Positions 42,576 through 50,288 of a stretch of DNA of 64,000 nt are shown here, piece after piece. This DNA is from Actinokineospora alba (GTDB lineage: Bacteria > Actinomycetota > Actinomycetes > Mycobacteriales > Pseudonocardiaceae), in assembly GCF_004362515.1 (NCBI RefSeq), contig NZ_SNXU01000001.1:2480001-2544000 (forward strand), in the 5' to 3' direction. The stretch's first letter is position 1. Each line of letters starts with the position of its first letter. The position numbers and the translations under genes are program-made. The notes below the pieces were generated by a model. It was not told the origin of the DNA and did no database searches. It was given only the letters and a program-made list of their open reading frames with translations.

Positions 42576-42621
42576 AAAAACACGGCCCGCCTAGGGGCCG
42601 TGCAGGTAGACGAGAATAGCA
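42576..42621 (-). promoter_or_regulatory. greA promoter with immediate leader terminator
   Basis: On the minus strand an extended -10 element TGCTATTCT lies at 42613-42621. Starting about 10 bases further on, an 8-bp stem CACGGCCC/GGGCCGTG (42595-42602 with 42581-42588) with a 6-base loop is followed by TTTTT (42580-42576), a complete intrinsic terminator. A transcript from this promoter would end after about 30 nt unless it reads through. The hairpin could instead end the DUF4307 transcript, so both readings are kept. Confidence 0.6.
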
Positions 42622-42630
42622 TGAACAGGC

Positions 42631-42663
42631 GTGCTAAACCGTCCGTTTTGTCCGATTTAGCAC
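42631..42663. promoter_or_regulatory. Inverted repeat upstream of the greA promoter
   Basis: GTGCTAAACCG (42631-42641) and CGATTTAGCAC (42653-42663) are an 11-bp inverted repeat with one wobble and an 11-base spacer. It may be an operator for greA or a hairpin at the end of the DUF4307 message, which ends 16 bases away. Confidence 0.45.
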
Positions 42664-42678
42664 CGATAAGGACGCAGT

Positions 42679-43119
42679 TCACCCCGTTGGCGGCTGTCCT
42701 GTGGACAGGTATGCGGGCACCTGGTAGGAGCACCCGAACACGTCGGCTGTCACCGGTTCGGATGAGCTGGAGATCACTGTGGTCACGCGCACGGAAGAGG
42801 CCCCGGGGGCGATGTAGACCTCCTTGCGCCCGCCTTCGCCGCCGTCGATGCCGCGGGTACGCACGATGCACACCGCGGCCCGGTCGGGGGTCTGCCGCGT
42901 GACGTCGAAAACCAGCTGCATCCGGTTGTCCGGCTGGTTGCCGAACGAGATCCGCTCGGCCTCGATCGGGGCGCTCCCCAGATTCGTGTACGCGAGGTAG
43001 GCGGCGCCCCCACCTGCGAGAAGACCAAGGGCGATGAGGACCACCGTGGTCCGCCGGGACCGCTTGGCGCGCGGTTTCCCGTAGCGGCCTTCCGGCAGCG
43101 CGTGACCGGCCACGGTCAT
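42679..43119 (-). CDS. DUF4307 domain membrane protein
   Basis: Protein of 146 residues, ATG 43119. A basic cytosolic N-terminus (YGKPRAKRSRR) leads into one transmembrane helix (about 24-46) and an extracytoplasmic beta-rich DUF4307 domain with RMQLVFDVTRQ and CIVRTRGIDG. Two cysteines may pair. The function is unknown. It lies divergent from mca, and the pair greA/DUF4307/mca matches my memory of Rv1080c-Rv1081c-Rv1082. Confidence 0.88.
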   Translation of the reverse strand: MTVAGHALPEGRYGKPRAKRSRRTTVVLIALGLLAGGGAAYLAYTNLGSAPIEAERISFGNQPDNRMQLVFDVTRQTPDRAAVCIVRTRGIDGGEGGRKEVYIAPGASSVRVTTVISSSSEPVTADVFGCSYQVPAYLSTGQPPTG

Positions 43120-43247
43120 TCGAGGGGCCTCCTGTGACGACTGTCCGCCAGGCGGGAACAATGGACCCGCCGCGACGCGTTCGACTTACCGGGGTCGAGT
43201 ATCCGCCTGGCGCGGTACCCCATACGACGAGGGGGCAGAGAGAGGTC

Positions 43248-44129
43248 ATGGCCGAGAAGCTGCGTTTGATGGCGGTTCACGCCCATCCGGACGACGAGTC
43301 GAGCAAGGGCGCCGCCACGATGGCGAAGTACGTCGCCGACGGTCACGAGGTCATGGTCGTGACCTGCACCGGTGGCGAGCGTGGCGACATCCTGAACCCG
43401 GCCATGGACCGCCCGGAGGTCCTCGCCGACATCCCGGCCGTGCGCCGCGCGGAGATGGCCAAGGCCGCCGAGATCCTCGGTGTCCAGCACCGCTGGCTCG
43501 GCTTCGTCGACTCGGGCCTGCCCGAGGGCGACCCGCTGCCGCCGCTGCCCGAGGGCTGCTTCGCCCTGGTGCCGCTGGAGGAGTCGGTCCCGCCGCTGGT
43601 CCAGGCGATCCGCGAGTTCAAGCCGCACGTCGTGCTCACGTACGACGAGAACGGCGGCTACCCGCACCCCGACCACATCCGCTGCCACGAGGTCTCCGTC
43701 GCCGCGTTCGACGCCGCGGGCGACCCCGACCTGCACCCCGAAGCGGGTGACCCGTGGACGCCGCTGAAGCTGTACTACATGCACGGGTTCTCCCGCGCCC
43801 GGCTGGTGGCCATGCACGAGGCCCTGCTCGCGGCCGGGCTCGAGTCGCCCTACGGCGAGTGGCTGGAGAACTGGAGCGCCGACCGCGGCGACATCTCCCA
43901 CCGGGTCACCACGAAGATCCACTGCTCGGAGTACTTCGAGGTCCGCGACGCCGCGCTCCTCGCCCACGCCACCCAGATCGACCCGGACAGCCGCTGGTTC
44001 GCCGTGCCGCTGGACATCCAGCGCAGCGTCTGGCCGTTCGAGGAGTACGAGCTGGTCCGGTCGCTGGTGGACAGCACCCTCCCGGAGGACGACTTGTTCT
44101 CCGGGGTCGCTGAGAAGGTGACACTGTGA
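43248..44129 (+). CDS. mca: Mycothiol S-conjugate amidase
   Basis: Zinc amidase of 293 residues that cleaves mycothiol conjugates so that toxins leave the cell as mercapturic acids. ATG 43248 is preceded by AGAGAGG. The LmbE/PIG-L zinc motif AHPDDE gives His13 and Asp16, and the third ligand region is YPHPDHIRCH (His140 and His143). The C-terminal WPFEEYELVRS is typical of Mca rather than MshB. Its presence shows that the organism makes mycothiol. The next gene overlaps by GTGA. Confidence 0.95.
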   Translation: MAEKLRLMAVHAHPDDESSKGAATMAKYVADGHEVMVVTCTGGERGDILNPAMDRPEVLADIPAVRRAEMAKAAEILGVQHRWLGFVDSGLPEGDPLPPLPEGCFALVPLEESVPPLVQAIREFKPHVVLTYDENGGYPHPDHIRCHEVSVAAFDAAGDPDLHPEAGDPWTPLKLYYMHGFSRARLVAMHEALLAAGLESPYGEWLENWSADRGDISHRVTTKIHCSEYFEVRDAALLAHATQIDPDSRWFAVPLDIQRSVWPFEEYELVRSLVDSTLPEDDLFSGVAEKVTL

Positions 44130-44374
44130 CTCTGCCCGGGATCCTGTCCGGCCCGGACCTGTCGGCCACCGTGCCGATGGTCCTCACGCAGACGGCCCCG
44201 CCGACGCCCGCCGACCCCGGCGGGCAGGGCGAGGACTTCGGCAAGTCCTCGCCGCTGGGCTTCCTGATCCTGATTTTGTTCTTCATCGCCGTGGCGTTCC
44301 TGATCCGCTCGATGACCAAACACCTCAAGCGCGTCCCGGAAAGCTTCGACGAGCCTGATACCAAGAGCGACTAG
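44126..44374 (+). CDS. Small membrane protein downstream of mca
   Basis: Protein of 82 residues, GTG start overlapping the mca stop. It has a Pro/Gly-rich N-terminal tail, one transmembrane helix at about 43-62 (GFLILILFFIAVAFLI) and a basic cytosolic tail ending in acidic residues. Rv1083 has the same position and size. Function unknown, but the coupling with mca is conserved in my memory. Confidence 0.85.
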   Translation: MTLPGILSGPDLSATVPMVLTQTAPPTPADPGGQGEDFGKSSPLGFLILILFFIAVAFLIRSMTKHLKRVPESFDEPDTKSD

Positions 44375-44378
44375 CGAC

Positions 44379-44408
44379 GGTGACCGGGCGGCCCGCCGCC
44401 CGGTCACC
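44379..44408. terminator. Hairpin between convergent genes
   Basis: A perfect 13-bp stem (44379-44391 with 44396-44408) and a 4-base loop between the mca pair and the VOC gene. No T-run, so efficiency is uncertain. Confidence 0.8.
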
Positions 44409-44410
44409 GG

Positions 44411-44869
44411 TCAGGTCGCGGCGCGTTCGAGCTCGGCGATGTCGATCTTCTTCATCTTGAGCATGGCCTGCATCGCGCCCGGGTTCTCGACCAGTTCCAT
44501 CAGCCGGGTGGGGATGACCTGCCAGGACAGACCGAACTTGTCCCGCAGCCACCCGCACTCACTCTCCTCGCCGCCGCCCTCGGTCAGCGCCGACCAGTAG
44601 TGGTCCACCTCGGCCTGGTCCTTGCAGAAGATCTGGAACGAGACGGCCTCGCTGAACTTGAATTCCGGCCCACCGTTGAGCGCGATGAACGGCTGGCCGT
44701 CGATCTCGAAGTCGACCGTCATCGCCTGGCCTTCGGGGCCTGGCATGTCCGGTCCGTAGCGCGTGACCTGCTTGATCTTGGAGTTGGGGAACACCGAGCA
44801 GTAGAACTCCGCGGCCTGCTCGCCCTGGGTGTCGAACCACAGGCACGGGGTGATGTTGAGTGACGCCAT
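44411..44869 (-). CDS. VOC family protein (PhnB-like)
   Basis: Protein of 152 residues of the PhnB/'3-demethylubiquinone methyltransferase-like' VOC group. It begins NITPCLWFDTQGEQAAEFY, and has FEIDGQPFIALNGGPEFKF in the centre and the typical WQVIPTRLMELV near the end. These proteins have a glyoxalase fold, but the enzyme activity is generally unknown. It lies just downstream of the nucleotidyltransferase operon on the same strand, with 78 bases between. Confidence 0.9.
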   Translation of the reverse strand: MASLNITPCLWFDTQGEQAAEFYCSVFPNSKIKQVTRYGPDMPGPEGQAMTVDFEIDGQPFIALNGGPEFKFSEAVSFQIFCKDQAEVDHYWSALTEGGGEESECGWLRDKFGLSWQVIPTRLMELVENPGAMQAMLKMKKIDIAELERAAT

Positions 44870-44947
44870 CGTCCTCTCCCTTTCGCGGTGGATGACCTCA
44901 ACTCTCCCGCTCGGCCAAGGACTCCGCGAGGCGAAACGTGTGCCGGT

Positions 44948-45691
44948 TCAGCCGAGCCGGGCACGGACCACCAGGTCGTGCATCTGCTCGTCGACCGTGG
45001 GCCGCTCGGGCAGCGAGGTGGTCTCCTGGACCGCCGTCAGCTGCTCGTGCAGCCGCTCCACGTCGCCGGTCAACCGCGCGGCTTCGACGACGTGGGTGGT
45101 GTCGAGGCTGCGGTGCTCGCCCGTTCGCTTGGCCTCGATCAGTTCGGCGAGGTACGCCGGGCCGCCCAGGTTGGGCAGCGTCGCGTCCACGACGCCCGTG
45201 CGCATGAGGTTGATGCCGGTCAGCAGCGCGCGGAAGGTGTAAAGGAGTGGCTTGATCTCGTTGGTGTGTTGGAAAAGCGTCCACTGGCTGTTCGCGAACC
45301 CGCGGTAGTGGTGGGCGTGCCTGCTTGTCAGCAGCCCGGGCGCCATCGACAAGAGTTCGGCATGGATCTTGCCCGTCCGCACCACCAGCGGCGAGATGAG
45401 CTGCTCCAGCACGTAGCCGTTGGGCGTGAGCAACAGCCGGGCGAACTTGCGCAGGTCGTGGGTGACCAGGTCGATCTCGATTCCGTCGCGGAACCATGTC
45501 CGGTCCACCGTCTCTGGCCCCACGCGCAGGCCGACGACTTCCTCGGCCGCGAGCAGGTGCACGCCGCGCAGGTCGATGTCCGAGTCCTCCGACGGGAAGC
45601 CGTACAGGTGGGCGCCCGAGACTGTGGCGAACAGGGGTGGGTGGGCCTCGGCCGCCACCACCTCTGTGAGGTCAGGAAGGGTGATGGGCAT
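44948..45691 (-). CDS. Nucleotidyltransferase domain protein, RNA-repair operon gene 4
   Basis: Protein of 247 residues in the pol-beta/MNT-like nucleotidyltransferase superfamily (YcgL-like). The active-site motif is GAHLYGFPSEDSDIDLRG, with a GS-like turn and the Asp-x-Asp metal pair, and a third acid in GIEIDLVTH. A helical C-terminal domain follows. It starts 20 bases inside the end of the previous gene with AAGGAA six bases upstream. The neighbours pnkp and hen1 suggest a role in RNA end processing or repair; the substrate is unknown. Confidence 0.87.
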   Translation of the reverse strand: MPITLPDLTEVVAAEAHPPLFATVSGAHLYGFPSEDSDIDLRGVHLLAAEEVVGLRVGPETVDRTWFRDGIEIDLVTHDLRKFARLLLTPNGYVLEQLISPLVVRTGKIHAELLSMAPGLLTSRHAHHYRGFANSQWTLFQHTNEIKPLLYTFRALLTGINLMRTGVVDATLPNLGGPAYLAELIEAKRTGEHRSLDTTHVVEAARLTGDVERLHEQLTAVQETTSLPERPTVDEQMHDLVVRARLG

Positions 45692-46319
45692 CGAGATTCC
45701 TTCTTCGAACCGAGATCAACCAGTCCTCGACTCGTCGGGTGTCGGGTACCGCGGGCACTGCGCGAGGGGTGGTCGCGATGTCCGCGCGGAGGCGGTCGGC
45801 CCAGGTCAGGCACTCCGCCAGCGGGACCTCCCCGGAGCGGACCGCCAACAGTGCCGCCCGATTGGCGGTCATGTCGATAAGCAGCCCGCCGGTGGCCAAC
45901 AGGTCGCGGCACACCATGAGCAGGCGCAAGGCGTGCATCACCTGTTTCCACTTCGGCTCCACGGCGCTCGTGGCGCGGGTGAGTTGTTGGGCGGTCGCCC
46001 GTTCATAGCTCACCGCGACTCGTTCCGAGAGGAAGGCGGGCAGCAGGTCACGCAGTTCGGCGCCGATCGCCGTGCATACCTCGATCCGGTCGCTCACCAG
46101 TACTTCCAGCACGGTCGGGTTGCCCTTGAGCGCGAGCAGGCAGAAGTGCTCGACCTCCCATGTCACCTGTTCATCCAGCGGCCCGTCCACACTGGACGGT
46201 GGTTTCTCGAAGCGCCAGAACGACTCCGTGGGTGCCACGTAGACACCGCGGCGGTCGGTGTCCGACGCCGCGGTGGCCAGGCCGTAGGCATGGGAGCCGA
46301 CGACAGCGGAAAGGATCAC
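45672..46319 (-). CDS. Nucleotidyltransferase domain protein, RNA-repair operon gene 3
   Basis: Protein of 215 residues, paralogous to the next gene. GTG 46319 overlaps the pnkp stop. The nucleotidyltransferase motif is VGSHAYGLATAASDTDRRG; the third acid is probably Glu in TWEVEHF. Its second motif residue pair is DTD where its partner has DID. A helical domain with RATSAVEPKWKQVMHALR follows. Two MNT-like proteins in one operon could form a heterodimer or act on two different ends. This is inference; no activity is known to me. Confidence 0.87.
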   Translation of the reverse strand: MILSAVVGSHAYGLATAASDTDRRGVYVAPTESFWRFEKPPSSVDGPLDEQVTWEVEHFCLLALKGNPTVLEVLVSDRIEVCTAIGAELRDLLPAFLSERVAVSYERATAQQLTRATSAVEPKWKQVMHALRLLMVCRDLLATGGLLIDMTANRAALLAVRSGEVPLAECLTWADRLRADIATTPRAVPAVPDTRRVEDWLISVRRRNLDAHHPS

Positions 46320-48841
46320 AGGCGTGGGTCCACCGGTTCGGATTCCAACGCCAGCACCGCGAACACGCACTCGTGGACCCGCCACAGCGGTTCGCCGCGG
46401 GTGAGGCGGGCCAGGCCTTCCAAGCCGAGCGCGTACTCCCGCAGGGCCAGCGACCGCTTGTGGCCGAGGTTGCGGTCCCGCAGCCGCGAGAGGTTCGCCG
46501 GTTCGGTGTAGTCCGGGCCGTAGATGATGCGCAGGTACTCGCGGCCGCGCACCTTCACCCCGGGCTGCGTCTTCGGCAGGTGGTTCGCCGCCGGCTTGAC
46601 GACCATCCCCTCGCCGCCCGCCGCGGTCAGCTCGGTCCACCACCGCACCCCCGCGTCGACCGATCCGGCGTCCTCGGTGTCCACGGCCAGGTTCCGCGTC
46701 TCCGCGAACAGGTCCGGGTCGGCCGCGCGTAGGCGGTCGGCGATCGCCAGGTGCCAGGAGTGCGGGCGCTCGTGGCACATCGTCCCCTCGGCGGCCAGGA
46801 CCTGGAATGGCGCCAGCCGCACGCCGTCGAGGCCTTCGGTCGGCCAGCAGTACCGGCGGTAGGCCGCGCGGAAGTCGGTCGCGTTCACTTCCCGGGATCG
46901 GGTGCGCGCCAACAGGTCCGCGACATCCACGCCGCGTCCGGCCGCCTCGGCGAGAGCGTCGGCGGCCGCGGGCAGGGCGACCCCCGCCGCCGCTCCGACG
47001 GCGGCGTACTGGTTGGTGATCAGCGCGGACGCCTTGGCGCTCCAGGGCATCAGCTCCGCGTCGAGCAGCAGCCAGTCGGTGTCGAGTTCGGTCCACAGCC
47101 CGGCCTCGGTCGCCGCGGCCCGCACGCGCGCGAGCAGCCGGGCGGTGAGGTCCTCGTCGAAGAACGGCCTGCCCGTGCGCGTGTGCACCGCGCCGTTGCC
47201 GTCGATGCCGAACCGCGCGGGCGCCACCGACTCGTCCCTGGTGACCAGGACGACCGCGCGTGAGCCCATGTGCTTCTCCTCGCACAGGACTTCGCGCACG
47301 CCACGTCCGCGGAAGTCCGCGAACGCCTCGGCCGGGTGTTCGAGCAGGTCACCGTCGGGTCGGGTCGCCGTCGGCGCCATCGTCGGCGGCAGGTACAGCA
47401 GCCACCGCGGGTCGACGGCGAAGCGGCTCATGACCTCCAGCGCCGACGCCGCCTGCTCGCCGCGAACCGAGATCTGGCCCATGGTGCCGGTGTCGACCAC
47501 GCGCCTGCCGACCACATCGGACAGTGCGAGCGTGCTCGGCTCACGACCGCCGAACGGATCCGGCGGGGCGAGCGGACGCGCGGGCTCGTACCAGACCTGG
47601 TGCGCCTTGACCGACACGATCTCGCGCTCCGGATAACGCAGCGCGGTGAGCTTGCCGCCGAACACGCAGCCGGTGTCCAGGCACATGGTTCCGTTGACCC
47701 ACTCCGGGTCCAGCACCGGGGTGTGTCCATAAAGGACCATCGCACGGCCGCGGTACTCGTTCGCCCACGGGTAGCGCACCGGCAGGCCGAACTCGTCGGT
47801 CTCGCCCGTCGTGTCGCCGTAGAGCGCGAAGCTGCGCACCCGCCCGGAAGCGCGGCCGTGAAACGCCTGTGGCAGGCCGGCGTGCGCGACGACGAGGTTG
47901 CCGCCGTCGAGCCGGTAGTGCGAGATCAGCCCGTCGCAGAACGCCTCCACGCGGGCACGGTACTCCTCGGACTCCTCGCCGAGCTGGGCGAGCGACTCGG
48001 CCAGGCCGTGCGCCACCGTCACCTTGCGGCCACGCATGGCGCGGACCAGCTTCTGCTCGTGGTTGCCGCACACCGCCAGCGCGTCGCCCGCCTCGACCAT
48101 GCCCATCACGAGCCGCAGCGCGCCCGGGGTGTCGGGGCCGCGATCGACGAGGTCGCCGACGAACACCGCGCGCCTGCCCTCGGGGTGGCGCGCACCGACC
48201 GCTCGGCCCTGGTCGTCACGGGTGATCGCGTAACCCAGTTCTCCCAGCAGTTCCTCCAGCTCCGCCCGGCAGCCGTGGATGTCGCCGATCACGTCGAACG
48301 GGCCGGTCTGGTCGCGCAGGTCGTTGTTCAGCCGCTCCGGCACGATCCGCGCCGCGTCCACTTCGGACTCGCCGCGCAGCACGTGCACCTTGCGGAAACC
48401 CTCACGCTGCAGCGATCCCAGCGCGCGCCGAAGGTCGGTTCGGTGCCGCTTCACCACGTGCGCGCCGAAGTCGCGGTCCGGCCGTTCCGCGTTGCGCCGA
48501 ACGCACACCGCTTCGGGGAGGTCGAGCACGATCGCCACCGGCAGCACGTGGTGCTCGCGCGCCAGCTTGATCAGCTCCGCGCGCGGCTCACGCTGGACGT
48601 TGGTCGCGTCGATCACGGTGACCTTGCCCGCGCTCAGCCGCTTGCCCGCGATGTAGTGCAGCGCGTCGAAAGCGTCCGCCGACGCCGACTGGTCGTTCTC
48701 GTCATCGCTGACCAGGCCGCGGAAGTAGTCGCTGGAGAGCACCTGGGTGGGTGCGAAGTGCTTGCGGGCGAAGGTGGACTTGCCGGAGCCCGAGGCGCCG
48801 ATGAGCACCACGAGCGCCATGTCGGGGATGGCGAGATCCAT
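46316..48841 (-). CDS. pnkp: Polynucleotide kinase-phosphatase (bacterial Pnkp)
   Basis: RNA-end healing enzyme of 841 residues with three domains. Kinase: P-loop GASGSGKST with Lys21/Ser22. Phosphatase: metallophosphoesterase motifs DIHG (Asp187, His189), GDLVDRGPD (Asp230, Asp233) and GNHE (259-262). Ligase-like adenylyltransferase: Lys523 in EEKHMGSR and a later GEGMVVKP. Numbering matches the Clostridium thermocellum enzyme closely. It prepares 5'-OH/2',3'-cyclic phosphate breaks in RNA for sealing, which is done together with Hen1. The start shares a base with the hen1 stop. Confidence 0.95.
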   Translation of the reverse strand: MDLAIPDMALVVLIGASGSGKSTFARKHFAPTQVLSSDYFRGLVSDDENDQSASADAFDALHYIAGKRLSAGKVTVIDATNVQREPRAELIKLAREHHVLPVAIVLDLPEAVCVRRNAERPDRDFGAHVVKRHRTDLRRALGSLQREGFRKVHVLRGESEVDAARIVPERLNNDLRDQTGPFDVIGDIHGCRAELEELLGELGYAITRDDQGRAVGARHPEGRRAVFVGDLVDRGPDTPGALRLVMGMVEAGDALAVCGNHEQKLVRAMRGRKVTVAHGLAESLAQLGEESEEYRARVEAFCDGLISHYRLDGGNLVVAHAGLPQAFHGRASGRVRSFALYGDTTGETDEFGLPVRYPWANEYRGRAMVLYGHTPVLDPEWVNGTMCLDTGCVFGGKLTALRYPEREIVSVKAHQVWYEPARPLAPPDPFGGREPSTLALSDVVGRRVVDTGTMGQISVRGEQAASALEVMSRFAVDPRWLLYLPPTMAPTATRPDGDLLEHPAEAFADFRGRGVREVLCEEKHMGSRAVVLVTRDESVAPARFGIDGNGAVHTRTGRPFFDEDLTARLLARVRAAATEAGLWTELDTDWLLLDAELMPWSAKASALITNQYAAVGAAAGVALPAAADALAEAAGRGVDVADLLARTRSREVNATDFRAAYRRYCWPTEGLDGVRLAPFQVLAAEGTMCHERPHSWHLAIADRLRAADPDLFAETRNLAVDTEDAGSVDAGVRWWTELTAAGGEGMVVKPAANHLPKTQPGVKVRGREYLRIIYGPDYTEPANLSRLRDRNLGHKRSLALREYALGLEGLARLTRGEPLWRVHECVFAVLALESEPVDPRL

Positions 48842-50232
48842 CAGGCTGCCTCCTTCCGGGAGAACACGGCGAGCTGGGTGGAGGGACCGTGCACTGGGTC
48901 TTCCAGGCCGACCGGGGCGTAGCGGACGGTGTAGCCGCAGCGGTCCGCGACGCCTTGGGCCCAGTCGTGGAACTGCGCGCGAGTCCATTCGAAACGGTGG
49001 TCGGTGTGCCGCATTTTGCCCGGGGGAAGGTTGGGGTACAGGACGTTGTACTCGGCGTTCGGTGTCGTGACGATGACGTGGCGCGGGTTGGCCGTGCCGA
49101 ACACCGCGCGCTCCAGCGCGGGCAGCCTGCTCGCGTCGACGTGCTCGACGACCTCCATCAGCACCGCCGCGTCGTAGCCCGCCAGCGCCGGGTCCGTGTA
49201 GGTGACCGACGACTGACGCAGCACGACCCGGTCGCGGGTGCGGTCGGGCAGCTGGTCGAGCCGAAGCCGCCGCTGGGCCGCGTCGAGTGCGCCCGCGGAG
49301 ACGTCGCAGCCGACGATCTCGGTGAACGTCGGATCCGCCAGCAGGTCACGCAGCAGGGCGCCGCCGCCGCAGCCGAGGTCGAGCACGCGGTGCGCCCGGA
49401 CCTCGCGCAGCGCCTCGATCACCGCGCGCCGCCTGGTCGCCGACAGTGGCTCCGGCTTGTCTTCCAACTCAGGCAGCACGTCGACCGGCTCGACTTCCGC
49501 GCCGTCCAGCTCGGCCAGCCGGTCCAAGGCCGTGCGCTGGTAGCCGCGCCGGTGGGCCAGGTAGCGCAGGCTGATCAGGTCGCGCTCCGGGTGGCCGGAG
49601 AGCCAGCCGTCGCCCGCGCGCAGCAGCTTCTCGATCTCGTCCTCGCCCACCCAGTAGTGCTTGGCGCCGTCCATCACCGGCAGCAGCACATAGAGGTGCT
49701 TCAGGGCGTCGGACAGCTTCAGCTCGCCCTCGATCCGCAGGTCGAGGTAGCGCGAGTCGCCCCACTCGGGGAACTCCGGGTCGAGCGGCACCGGTCGGGC
49801 GTCGACCCGCCAGCCCAGCGGCGCGAACAGCCGCTCGGCGAGGGCGGGGCCGCCCGCGCAGGGCACAGCGGGCACCCGGACCCGCAGCGGGATCGGCGTG
49901 TCGGCCAGCTCGGGTCGCTGGTCGCAGCGGCCGTTCATCGCGCTGCGGAACACGCTCGACAGGGCCACGGCCAGCATCGACCCGGCCGCGTACGGACGGT
50001 CGTTGACGTACTGGCCCAAGGTGAACGAGTCGTTCTTGCGGCCGCGGACCAGGGCGATCGGGTCGACTTCCAGCAGCAGCGCCGCGGTGCACTCCTCCTC
50101 GTCGGCCCTGGGGTAGAACACGTGCGCGGTTCCGGACGCGGTCGAGAACGCCTGCGCCTTGCCTGGGTGCTTGAACAGCAGATATCCCAGGTCGGTCGCT
50201 GGCTTGTGGTTCGTGGTCAGGGTCAGCAGCAC
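48841..50232 (-). CDS. hen1: 3'-terminal RNA ribose 2'-O-methyltransferase Hen1
   Basis: Bacterial Hen1 of 463 residues. The N-terminal half (1-240) is the bacteria-specific domain that contacts and activates the Pnkp ligase. The C-terminal methyltransferase has the SAM motif VLDLGCGGGALL and the metal site Glu360, Glu363, His364 (MEVVEH) plus His412 (RHTDH), spaced as in the characterised enzyme. It methylates the broken 3' end before ligation, so the repaired RNA resists re-cutting. It is the first gene of the operon, divergent from the DUF255 gene. Confidence 0.95.
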   Translation of the reverse strand: MLLTLTTNHKPATDLGYLLFKHPGKAQAFSTASGTAHVFYPRADEEECTAALLLEVDPIALVRGRKNDSFTLGQYVNDRPYAAGSMLAVALSSVFRSAMNGRCDQRPELADTPIPLRVRVPAVPCAGGPALAERLFAPLGWRVDARPVPLDPEFPEWGDSRYLDLRIEGELKLSDALKHLYVLLPVMDGAKHYWVGEDEIEKLLRAGDGWLSGHPERDLISLRYLAHRRGYQRTALDRLAELDGAEVEPVDVLPELEDKPEPLSATRRRAVIEALREVRAHRVLDLGCGGGALLRDLLADPTFTEIVGCDVSAGALDAAQRRLRLDQLPDRTRDRVVLRQSSVTYTDPALAGYDAAVLMEVVEHVDASRLPALERAVFGTANPRHVIVTTPNAEYNVLYPNLPPGKMRHTDHRFEWTRAQFHDWAQGVADRCGYTVRYAPVGLEDPVHGPSTQLAVFSRKEAA

Positions 50233-50288
50233 CCGCGAAGTGTCGCCTACTCGCTGCCGGATCTCATGTCATTTGAGAGGGTTGACCC

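Noticed and set aside
45672..47285. A 537-codon minus-strand frame ending in the second nucleotidyltransferase
   Set aside because: Only the last 215 codons are gene-like; the first part is a shadow of pnkp.
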